From: Chloroflexota bacterium
GTDB lineage: Bacteria; Chloroflexota; Anaerolineae; B4-G1; SLSP01
NCBI GenBank assembly: GCA_012798275.1
Contig: JAAZNO010000479.1
Coordinates: 1-5,101 of the forward strand
Direction: 5' to 3'
DNA length: 5,101 nt
The notes below the pieces were generated by a model. It was given only the letters and a program-made list of their open reading frames with translations. It had not been told where the DNA came from and ran no database searches. The position numbers were made by a program, and so were the translations under genes. Shown here piece by piece: positions 1-5,101 of this stretch (position 1 is its first letter; the number at the start of each line of letters is the position of its first letter).

Positions 1-152
1 CGTCGAAGGCGCTGCTGGCGCGCAACCCACATCCCACGGAGGAGGAGGTTCGCGAGGCGCTGGTGGGCAATCTCTGCCGCTGCACCGGCTACGTGCGGAT
101 CGTGGATGCGGTGCTGGATGTTGGAAGCCCGGTGTTGGAAGCTGAAAGCTAG
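1..152 (+). CDS. Small [2Fe-2S] subunit of a xanthine dehydrogenase-family enzyme (3' end only)
   Basis: This is the C-terminal 49 codons of an open frame entering from the left (first full codon at 3, stop TAG at 150-152). The visible protein contains [13 protein letters not shown] followed by [16 protein letters not shown]. That is the signature of the C-terminal helical [2Fe-2S]-binding domain of CoxS/XDH-type small subunits, and both cysteines of the CRC motif are present (codons at 75 and 81). In the family this subunit passes electrons from the molybdenum centre to the FAD subunit in the cytoplasm. Homologues usually end shortly after the I-x-D/E-A-V helix. Here a tail reading [11 protein letters not shown] is added, and its codons are already degenerate units of the heptad repeat that follows. 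The catalytic subunit lies downstream on the same strand, so the two are probably one operon despite the unusually long spacer. The family call is firm; the specific substrate is unknown. Confidence 0.93.
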   Translation, partial: SKALLARNPHPTEEEVREALVGNLCRCTGYVRIVDAVLDVGSPVLEAES

Positions 153-316
153 ATGCTGGAAGCTGGAAGCTAGAAGCTGGAAGCTGGAAGCTAGAAGCTG
201 GAAGCTGGAAGCTGGAAGCTGGAAGCTGGAAGCTAGAAGCTAGAAGCTGGAAGCTGGAAGCTGGAAGCTGGAAGCTAGAAGCTGGAAGCTAGAAGCTAGA
301 AGCTGGAAGCTGGTTG
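121..316. repeat. Heptanucleotide tandem array 1, (CTGGAAG/CTAGAAG)n
   Basis: There are 22 perfectly phased units from 156 to 309, each either CTGGAAG (15 copies) or CTAGAAG (7 copies, starting at 170, 191, 233, 240, 275, 289 and 296). Only the third base varies. Degenerate units precede them in the same phase: TTGGAAG at 121 and 135, CCCGGTG at 128, CTGAAAG at 142 and CTAGATG at 149. One hybrid unit, CTGGTTG, follows at 310. CTAG units place TAG stops in the forward frames, so the array is not coding on the + strand. The left edge overlaps the end of the small-subunit gene. Heptanucleotide tandem repeats are known from several bacterial groups (for example the STRR families of heterocystous cyanobacteria); the function of this one is unknown. 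Confidence 0.97.
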
Positions 317-487
317 CTAAATCCAGTAACCAGCAACCAGTAACCAGCACCCAGCAACCAGTAACCAGCACCCAGTAACCAGTAACCAGCACCCAGTAAC
401 CAGCAACCAGCAACCAGTAACCAGCACCCAGCAACCAGTAACCAGCAACCAGTAACCAGTAACCAGCACCCAGCACCCAGCAGCAAC
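156..487. repeat. Long imperfect inverted repeat formed by the two heptad arrays
   Basis: Array 1 carries GCTGG every 7 nt and array 2 carries CCAGC or CCAGT every 7 nt. The two can pair as blocks of 5 bp separated by 2x2 loops, mostly AA opposite AA. The hinge is GCTGGTTGC (309-317) against GTAACCAGC (326-334), nine pairs with one G-T wobble, closing an 8-nt loop. Around this centre (position i pairs with 643-i) the arms stay in register, because both arrays have period 7 and no indel occurs. The mirror of the first clean unit of array 1 (156) is 487, only 4 nt beyond the last unit of array 2 (483). CTAG units add one mismatch each, and CCAGT units use a G-U pair in RNA. The pairing is read directly from the sequence; whether it forms in the cell is inference. 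Confidence 0.75.
323..484. repeat. Heptanucleotide tandem array 2, (CCAGTAA/CCAGCAA/CCAGCAC)n
   Basis: There are 23 uninterrupted 7-nt units from 323 to 483. They occur as three variants, CCAGTAA, CCAGCAA and CCAGCAC, plus a final CCAGCAG. The variation is constrained: CCAG never changes, and a terminal C occurs only when position 5 is C. The order of variants is partly duplicated. The eleven units from 337 and the nine from 414 agree at seven of nine compared positions, which suggests a past 77-nt duplication. The array stays in the same 7-nt phase as array 1 and ends 17 nt before the ribosome-binding site of the catalytic subunit. Minus-strand readings through it give only W/L/G/Y-rich low-complexity peptide. 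Confidence 0.97.
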
Positions 488-500
488 TTTTCATAATCAC

Positions 501-505
501 GGAGA
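501..505 (+). promoter_or_regulatory. Ribosome-binding site of the catalytic subunit
   Basis: GGAGA lies 5 nt before the ATG at 511 and is the only Shine-Dalgarno-like sequence there. It sits just outside the repeat array, in the A/T-rich stretch 485-510, so a folded array would leave it next to the base of the hairpin. Confidence 0.75.
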
Positions 506-510
506 AAACT

Positions 511-2883
511 ATGACAGAACAAACTTCAAATCCTGTTGGTAAAAGTGTCCCGCGCGTGGATGCATTTGAGAAAGTGACCGGCGCCGCGAAGTATGTGGAT
601 GACATGAACTTCGGGCCGGCATTGCTGTACGGCAAGATCGTGCACAGCCCCATAGCCCACGCGCTGATCAAAAAGATTGATGTGAGCAAAGCCCTGGCCC
701 TCCCCGGCGTGAAGGCGGTGGTCACCGGTCAGGATAATCCCACGCGGTTGGGGCTGTATCTCAAGGACCGCTTTATCTTCGCCTATGACCGGGTGCGATA
801 CGTGGGCGAGTCGGTCGCCGGCGTGATCGCTGTCAGCGAGGAAATCGCGGAGCAGGCGGCGAAGCTCGTCGAGGTCGAATACGAGGCGCTGCCGCCGGTT
901 TTCGATCCCTATGCGGGCGCACAACCCGACGCGCCGCTCCTCCACCCGGACCTCGGGCAGTATGAGGTCGTCAACTTCATCTTCCCTGAACCCGGCACCA
1001 ACATCTCCGAACATTTCAAATTGCGCAAGGGCCAGGTGAGCGATGCCGGCGTCTCTGAGGAAGTCTGGGCGCAGTGCGCGGCGATCGTCGAAGACACATA
1101 CACCCTGCCGCAGATCCAGCACGCCCCCATCGAGACGCATGTGGCGGTGGCGCAATGGAATCCCGATGGGCAGGTGACGTTGTGGGCGGCGTCACAATCG
1201 CCGTTCGCGCAGCGCGATCTGGTGGCGCAAAGCCTGGGCATCCCGCACGGCAATCTGCGCGTGATTTCGCCCTACATTGGCGGCGGTTTCGGCGGCAAGG
1301 CCGGCATCTCCATCGAGGCCAATGTGGTGTTAATGGCCAAAGCGGTGCCGGGGCATCCCGTCAAAGTGCGGATGAGCCGTGAGGAAGAGTTCGTCGCCAC
1401 CAACGTGCGTCAAAGCCTCGTGGGCAAGTACAAGATCGGCTGCGACAAGGACGGCAACCTGCTGGCGATGGAGCTCGCCTACTACTTCGGCGGGGGCGCG
1501 TACAACGACTACGGCGTGAATATCTCCCGTGCTGCCGGCTATTCCTGCACCGGCCCGTATGACGTCCCCAACGTCAAGGGGGATTCCTACTGTGTCTACA
1601 CCAATCATCCCATCGGCTCGGCGATGCGCGGCTTCGGGATGCCGGAAATCCACTGGGGCCTGGAGCAGATGCTGGATCGGCTCGCCGAAGCCATTGGCAG
1701 GGACCCGGCGGATTTCAAACGGCAGAATTGCGTCCGCCCTGGCGATGTGATCCTCACCGGCATGATCATGCCGAACGTGGATCTGCCGCAGTGCATTGAC
1801 CGGGTCAAGGCCGCCATCGGGTGGGGGCAGGTGAGCGCCCCTTCCGCCCCGCACAAACGCCGGGGCAAGGGCCTGGCGATCATGTGGAAGGCGCCGGCCA
1901 TGCCGCCCAACCCCGGCAGTTCGGCGATCGTCCGCTTCAACGAGGACGCCACGCTCAACGTCTATGTTTCCGGGCAGGAGATCGGACAGGGCGCCTTCAC
2001 GGTCGCGGCGCAGATGGCGGCGGAAGCCCTGGGCATTCCCTTCGAGTGGGTGCGCGTCTCGGCTAACCCCGTGGACACCAAATACAGCCCCTACGAATGG
2101 CAGACCGTGGCGAGCCGCCTTACCTGGTCCATGGGCAACGCGGTGAAGGCAGCGGCGGAACATGCGCGCGCGCAGATTCTCGACATCGTCGCCAAATACT
2201 GGAACGAAGACCCGGCGGACCTGGACATCAGAAACGGCGTGGTGATCTCCTATAAATCGGAGCGGGAACAGCCGCTTCAAAAGATGGTGGTCTATGGCCT
2301 GCCGAACGAGAATTTCGAGGGGTGGCAGGGGGGGCCGATTGTCGGCACGGGGAAGTTCATGCCCACTTACGTGACCGGCCTGGATCCGGAGACCGGTCAG
2401 GGCGCACGGGCCGTCGTCCACTACACCGTGGGGGCGCAGGCGGTCGAGCTGGAAGTAGACACCGAGACCGGGCAGATCGAGGTCCTCAAGATCGCGAGCG
2501 CCTACGACGTGGGCAAGGCCATCAACCCCGACCTGGTGATGACCCAGATCGAGGGGGGTGCCGTGCATGGCCTGAGTTCTGCCTTCGAGGGCCTGTTCTT
2601 CGACGAGCGCGGGCGACTGCGCAACTCCAGTTTCGTGGATTACAAGATTGCGACCGCGCTGGATGCGCCGCGCGAAATCCATGGCGACATCGTGGAAACG
2701 CCGCTGGAGGATGGCCCGTGGGGCGCGCGCGGCGTCGGTGAGCACGTGATGGTGCAAACGGCGCCGGCTATCGCCAACGCCCTGTACAATGCGCTGGGCG
2801 TGCGCTTCAATCACCTGCCCCTCTCGGCGGAAAAGGTCTATCTGGCGCTTCACGGGGATGAGGACCTGGCGTGCAAGGCATGA
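511..2883 (+). CDS. Molybdopterin-binding catalytic subunit, xanthine dehydrogenase family
   Basis: This is a complete 790-residue protein of normal length for CoxL/XdhA-type large subunits. The family binds the molybdopterin cytosine dinucleotide or molybdopterin cofactor and hydroxylates N-heterocycles, aldehydes or related compounds in the cytoplasm. The N-terminal a/b hammerhead domain spans about residues 15-125 (DAFEKVTGAAKYVDD). Cofactor and active-site motifs follow: GGGFGGK at 257-263, AMRGFGMPE at 371-379, SGQEIGQG at 487-494, DVGKAINPD at 666-674, EGGAVHGL at 681-688, and GARGVGEH at 738-745, where E744 matches the catalytic glutamate. The loop at 371-376 is of the AFRGFG hydroxylase type with its arginine (R373). 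It is not the AYRCSFR loop of form I CO dehydrogenase, so a CO dehydrogenase name is not justified. The start ATG is supported by GGAGA at 501. The gene follows the small subunit on the same strand and is closed by a terminator at 2933. No frameshift or missing motif is seen. Substrate unknown. Confidence 0.95.
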   Translation: MTEQTSNPVGKSVPRVDAFEKVTGAAKYVDDMNFGPALLYGKIVHSPIAHALIKKIDVSKALALPGVKAVVTGQDNPTRLGLYLKDRFIFAYDRVRYVGESVAGVIAVSEEIAEQAAKLVEVEYEALPPVFDPYAGAQPDAPLLHPDLGQYEVVNFIFPEPGTNISEHFKLRKGQVSDAGVSEEVWAQCAAIVEDTYTLPQIQHAPIETHVAVAQWNPDGQVTLWAASQSPFAQRDLVAQSLGIPHGNLRVISPYIGGGFGGKAGISIEANVVLMAKAVPGHPVKVRMSREEEFVATNVRQSLVGKYKIGCDKDGNLLAMELAYYFGGGAYNDYGVNISRAAGYSCTGPYDVPNVKGDSYCVYTNHPIGSAMRGFGMPEIHWGLEQMLDRLAEAIGRDPADFKRQNCVRPGDVILTGMIMPNVDLPQCIDRVKAAIGWGQVSAPSAPHKRRGKGLAIMWKAPAMPPNPGSSAIVRFNEDATLNVYVSGQEIGQGAFTVAAQMAAEALGIPFEWVRVSANPVDTKYSPYEWQTVASRLTWSMGNAVKAAAEHARAQILDIVAKYWNEDPADLDIRNGVVISYKSEREQPLQKMVVYGLPNENFEGWQGGPIVGTGKFMPTYVTGLDPETGQGARAVVHYTVGAQAVELEVDTETGQIEVLKIASAYDVGKAINPDLVMTQIEGGAVHGLSSAFEGLFFDERGRLRNSSFVDYKIATALDAPREIHGDIVETPLEDGPWGARGVGEHVMVQTAPAIANALYNALGVRFNHLPLSAEKVYLALHGDEDLACKA

Positions 2884-2932
2884 TGGGGAAGGGCCTTGCA
2901 CATTTCGTCACGTTGATCGCTGCGCTGGTTCG

Positions 2933-2970
2933 TGAGACCCCCGCTGCCCCTGCGCCGGGGGTCTCATTTT
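2933..2970 (+). terminator. Intrinsic terminator after the hydroxylase operon
   Basis: A perfect 10-bp GC-rich stem, GAGACCCCCG (2934-2943) with CGGGGGTCTC (2956-2965), is extended to 11 bp by T2933-A2966. It encloses a 12-nt loop and is followed by a short T run, ATTTT (2966-2970). It lies 50 nt after the stop of the catalytic subunit and separates the enzyme operon from the signalling genes. From 2971 to about 3090 no gene or clear signal is seen. Confidence 0.88.
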
Positions 2971-3090
2971 AACGGGCGCTGGCGAGGGTGATGGCGATCC
3001 TGGCGGTGGAAATCGTTTCGCTATCCTGCGGCGTCAGCGGGCTATGTTAGTTTTTGGTGAGTGTCACATGCTCTTAACACAACAGTTATC

Positions 3091-3119
3091 CTATTGCCCC
3101 CTCTTTTCTATGGTATAAT
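3091..3119 (+). promoter_or_regulatory. Candidate promoter P1 with extended -10
   Basis: A perfect TATAAT at 3114-3119 is preceded by TGG, giving an extended -10 (TGnTATAAT). A weak -35 candidate, CTATTG (3091-3096), lies 17 nt upstream. It sits in an AT-richer stretch upstream of the first response regulator and downstream of the terminator, where a new promoter is expected. Sequence match only. Confidence 0.6.
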
Positions 3120-3148
3120 TTGGTAAGAAAGCTCTCAGGGTGTATAAT
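3120..3148 (+). promoter_or_regulatory. Candidate promoter P2, tandem to P1
   Basis: A second perfect TATAAT lies at 3143-3148, exactly 29 bp after the first. TTGGTA (3120-3125) serves as a -35 at the ideal 17-nt spacing (4 of 6 matches to TTGACA). Transcription from it would begin near 3155, leaving a leader of roughly 20 nt with the ribosome-binding site of the first response regulator. Its -35 abuts the -10 of P1, so polymerase could not occupy both at once. Confidence 0.55.
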
Positions 3149-3176
3149 CGGGATGACTTCCAGTGAGAGGGACGAT

Positions 3177-3563
3177 ATGGGCGCAAAGATTCTGTATGTG
3201 GAAGATAACCCGGACAATCGTTTGTTGGTGCGCCGCATTCTCATGGTTGAGGGATACACCGTCATCGAGGCGGCCAACGCTTTTCAGGGCCTTGAGGCCG
3301 CGCAGCGCGAGATCCCCGATCTCATTCTGGTGGACATGAATCTGCCGGAGATGGACGGCTATGCGTTGACGCGGCGCTTGCGGGAGATCCCTGAGCTGCG
3401 TCAGGTGCCCATTGTGGCCATGACGGCCAACGTCATGCACGGGGACCGTGAGAAGACTCTGGCGGCAGGATGCATTGGCTATATCCCCAAACCCATTGAT
3501 GTGGACCTGTTGCCTGAGCAAATCGCACGTTTCCTGCACCTGGAGTATAGTAATGAAGGGTAA
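3177..3563 (+). CDS. Single-domain response regulator (CheY/DivK-like receiver)
   Basis: This 128-residue protein is one receiver domain with no output domain. All key residues are visible: acidic pair E9-D10 in KILYVEDNPDNR, phosphoacceptor D53 in LILVDMNLPEMDG, switch T83 in VAMTAN, and K105 in the IPKP loop. Such proteins accept phosphate from a histidine kinase and act by protein-protein contact or as phosphorelay intermediates in the cytoplasm. The start at 3177 is chosen because GAGAGGGA (3165-3172) precedes it and the domain begins immediately (MGAKILYV). The in-frame ATG at 3153 lacks a ribosome-binding site and lies at the expected start of P2 transcripts. The TTG at 3120 overlaps the promoters. 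The gene opens a three-gene unit; the next gene overlaps its last 11 nt. The family is certain; the cognate kinase may be the sensor two genes downstream. Confidence 0.95.
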   Translation: MGAKILYVEDNPDNRLLVRRILMVEGYTVIEAANAFQGLEAAQREIPDLILVDMNLPEMDGYALTRRLREIPELRQVPIVAMTANVMHGDREKTLAAGCIGYIPKPIDVDLLPEQIARFLHLEYSNEG

Positions 3564-3972
3564 GCCAAAACAACCCTGGGACGCGGTTATCCTGATCGTC
3601 GAGGATAACTTCAATAATTTCCTGCTGATGACGCGCTTGCTGGCTTTTTTGGGGGTCAAAAAATGTGAATGGAAAGCCTCCGGTTGGAAGGTGCTGGAGT
3701 TCGCCGAGACCCTGGGTGAAATTGACCTCATTTTGATGGATTTGATGCTCCCCGATGCTGACGGCTTCGAGTCGTTGGCCTCTTTGCGCGCTCATCCCCA
3801 GCTCAAGAATGTGCCCATCGTAGCGGTCACTGCCAACACCGCCCAGCCTTTTGTGGACCGCGCCCGGCAGGTGGGTTTCGATGGTTTCATCGGCAAACCT
3901 CTGGATCCCGACCGCTTCCCTGAGCAGGTCCGCCGGATTTTAGCGGGTGAGGAGGTATGGGAACCGGAGTAA
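3553..3972 (+). CDS. Second single-domain response regulator, overlapping the first
   Basis: This 139-residue receiver-only protein has acidic E17-D18 in ILIVEDNFNN, phosphoacceptor D63 in LILMDLMLPDADG, switch T93 in VAVTAN and K115 in IGKP, so it should be phosphorylatable. The start ATG lies inside the end of the first regulator (11-nt overlap, different frame) and has GGAG at 3542-3545, 7 nt upstream, which points to translational coupling. A longer in-frame extension back to 3448 would lie inside the first regulator and encodes no domain sequence. The C-terminal pattern KPLDPDRFPEQVRRIL mirrors KPIDVDLLPEQIARFL of its neighbour, so the pair may come from an old duplication. The a1-b2 segment (residues 20-50) is quite different, which argues for distinct partners. 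The last 16 nt overlap the sensor gene. Confidence 0.94.
   Translation: MKGKPKQPWDAVILIVEDNFNNFLLMTRLLAFLGVKKCEWKASGWKVLEFAETLGEIDLILMDLMLPDADGFESLASLRAHPQLKNVPIVAVTANTAQPFVDRARQVGFDGFIGKPLDPDRFPEQVRRILAGEEVWEPE
3946..3956 (+). promoter_or_regulatory. Ribosome-binding site of the sensor gene, inside the second regulator
   Basis: The stretch GGTGAGGAGGT ends directly against the ATG at 3957. The GGAGG part is too close to that ATG for normal use, but GGTGA (3946-3950) can pair with the 5' part of the anti-Shine-Dalgarno sequence at a 6-nt spacing. This is the main support for starting the sensor at 3957 rather than at the ATG at 4071, which has no visible ribosome-binding site. Confidence 0.5.
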
Positions 3973-5101
3973 AAGCGTTTGCACCGCCGGGTTCTCCCTC
4001 ATCTTCAACGTCCTCTGCGCCTCAGGCGACGTTCACAGCTGCTACAGTGCGGGCGTTGCCTACGACCGGTATGCGCGGCGGTTTGGGACGGACGTTGTTG
4101 ACGGCTTTTTTAGCGTTGACGATTGTGCCTTTCGCCCTGATTGGCTGGTATATTGTGGCCCAGAACCGCACCAGCCTGCAGCAAGAAGCCACCAACAAAC
4201 TGCAGTTAATTGCCACCTTAAAAGCTGAAAATCTGGAATCGTGGTTGCAGGCCCGGGCGCTGCTGTTCCGTTCTGCCCTCGAGGTGACGGAAGACGCGGG
4301 TCTTGCTGGCGTCTCGAGTGATTTCTGGCCTGCCGTCCAGCGCAAGATGCCGGAACTACAAGGCGCTTTGTGGTCGCACGACGCCCTGCAACAGGTGTGG
4401 GGGGAGTGCGCCTTGCCTGAGCCGCAGGCCGCTGCCCCTTGTGAGTCCTTCACGGCGGCGCCGGAAAGGCACACCGGAGCGCCGGTCGCTATTGCTTTTC
4501 CCCAGGCCGCAGAAATGCTCGTGCTCTGTTTTGACCCGGCGGCGCTGAGGCGGGGTCTGCAGTTGGACGTGGCTCTGGGGCAAACGGGGCGCGTGTATTT
4601 GGTGCACAGGGATCGCGTCTGGCTGGAGGATCAGACCGCCGCGCCGGCGACGGCTTTGCCTGAAGGCAGCTGCGTCGCGCTGGCCGGCGCAGCGGCGACG
4701 AGCGCCTGGTATGCCAACGCGGCGGAGGTCCCCGTCGTGGGCGCCTATTCCCCGCTCGCCGGGGCGGATGTGGGGATTTTGGTCGAGCAGGAGCAGAGCG
4801 AGGTCCTGGCTCCTACGGAGCTCATCGAGACGACAGTGATCGGCGGCCTGCTCTCCGTGGTGCTGCTGACGACGGTGATTTCGGCGCTCGTGATTCGTCA
4901 GATCACCCGCCCGGTCATCCGGCTCACCGAATCGGCGCTGGAGATGGCGGCGGGTAACCTCGATCAGCACGTGCCGGTGGCGTCCCGCGATGAGATCGGC
5001 ATTCTCACGTATGTCTTCAACCAGATGGCGGGCGAGCTCAAATCGCTCTACGAGGATCTGGAAGCCAAAGTCGTCGCCCGCACTGAATTATTGCAGAAGG
5101 C
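3957..5101 (+). CDS. Membrane sensor with dCache-like domain and HAMP (partial, probable histidine kinase)
   Basis: An open frame of 381 codons runs off the right edge. Residues 1-45 form a Pro/Ser/Thr/Ala-rich cytoplasmic leader. TM1 is about 46-67 (TLLTAFLALTIVPFALIGWY). An extracytoplasmic domain of roughly 220 residues follows. It contains LGQTGRVYLVHRDRVWL and, near the membrane, AYSPLAGADVGILVEQ and EVLAPTE, a pattern typical of dCache ligand-binding domains. TM2 is about 293-313. A HAMP domain follows at about 312-364, with P319, E325 and the DEIGILTYVFNQM motif (345-357). A charged coiled coil (YEDLEAKVVARTELLQK) begins the link to an output domain not in the window. HAMP plus this type of helix usually leads to PAS/GAF and histidine kinase modules, but a cyclase or other output cannot be excluded. 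The gene overlaps the second regulator by 16 nt. The start could instead be M39 (4071), which would leave only seven residues before TM1. The ligand is unknown. Confidence 0.88.
   Translation, partial: MGTGVKAFAPPGSPSSSTSSAPQATFTAATVRALPTTGMRGGLGRTLLTAFLALTIVPFALIGWYIVAQNRTSLQQEATNKLQLIATLKAENLESWLQARALLFRSALEVTEDAGLAGVSSDFWPAVQRKMPELQGALWSHDALQQVWGECALPEPQAAAPCESFTAAPERHTGAPVAIAFPQAAEMLVLCFDPAALRRGLQLDVALGQTGRVYLVHRDRVWLEDQTAAPATALPEGSCVALAGAAATSAWYANAAEVPVVGAYSPLAGADVGILVEQEQSEVLAPTELIETTVIGGLLSVVLLTTVISALVIRQITRPVIRLTESALEMAAGNLDQHVPVASRDEIGILTYVFNQMAGELKSLYEDLEAKVVARTELLQK

Noticed and set aside
121..484. CRISPR array or coding repeat protein
   Set aside because: Units are 7 nt with no unique spacers, and stops (TAG, TAA) recur in the forward frames.
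240..725. Minus-strand open frames across the repeat arrays (240-725 and 289-522)
   Set aside because: They encode low-complexity W/L/G/Y/V-rich peptide produced purely by reading the 7-nt repeat. They have no domain and one runs into the coding sequence of the catalytic subunit.
1330..2901. 523-codon minus-strand open frame opposite the catalytic subunit
   Set aside because: It is a shadow of a GC-rich gene: arginine/histidine-rich composition, no recognisable domain, and the plus frame has complete family motifs.
3057..3067. Small palindrome GTGA-GTG-TCAC resembling a CRP/FNR half-site pair
   Set aside because: The 3-nt gap does not fit the 6-nt spacing of CRP-type operators, and 4-bp arms are common by chance.
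3120..3176. Upstream starts (TTG 3120, ATG 3153) for the first response regulator
   Set aside because: They would add residues before the receiver fold, lack a ribosome-binding site and overlap or abut the promoter elements.
4356..4970. Minus-strand and other-frame open frames over the sensor (4356-4970, 4022-4474, 3947-4228, 4303-4548)
   Set aside because: The continuous plus-strand frame from 3957 encodes TM segments, a dCache-like domain and HAMP, which explains the whole stretch; the others show no domain and have biased composition.

Overview
The window is bacterial DNA, fairly GC-rich in its coding regions, with all genes on the + strand. No taxonomic marker is present. The mix of a xanthine-dehydrogenase-family operon, free-standing receiver proteins, a dCache-like/HAMP sensor and long heptanucleotide arrays would suit a Chloroflexota (Anaerolineae-like) genome. 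That assignment is inference only.

Left part (1-2970): the end of a molybdenum hydroxylase operon. It opens with the last 49 codons of the small [2Fe-2S] subunit. A 358-bp spacer follows, almost entirely filled by 7-nt repeats, and then a complete 790-codon molybdopterin-binding catalytic subunit. A strong intrinsic terminator closes the unit. The FAD subunit, if there is one, lies outside the window. The catalytic subunit has the hallmarks of the xanthine dehydrogenase/aldehyde oxidase family, but its substrate cannot be read from the sequence, and it lacks the active-site loop of form I CO dehydrogenase.

The spacer is the most unusual part. It holds two heptad arrays, (CTGGAAG/CTAGAAG)n and (CCAGYAA/CCAGCAC)n. 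They share one unbroken 7-nt phase, have nearly equal length, and are complementary at five of every seven positions around a small hinge at 309-334. The whole spacer could therefore fold into one long periodic hairpin between two subunit genes whose products should be made in matched amounts. The first array also runs into the 3' end of the small-subunit gene.

Right part (3091-5101): after two tandem TATAAT-type promoter candidates comes a tightly packed signalling operon. Two single-domain response regulators overlap by 11 nt. They are followed, with a 16-nt overlap, by a membrane sensor that has a short cytoplasmic N-terminus, TM1, a large extracytoplasmic dCache-like domain, TM2, HAMP and the start of a coiled coil. 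The sensor runs off the window, so its output domain (histidine kinase or other) is not visible. The packing suggests the three proteins act in one phosphorelay-type pathway.
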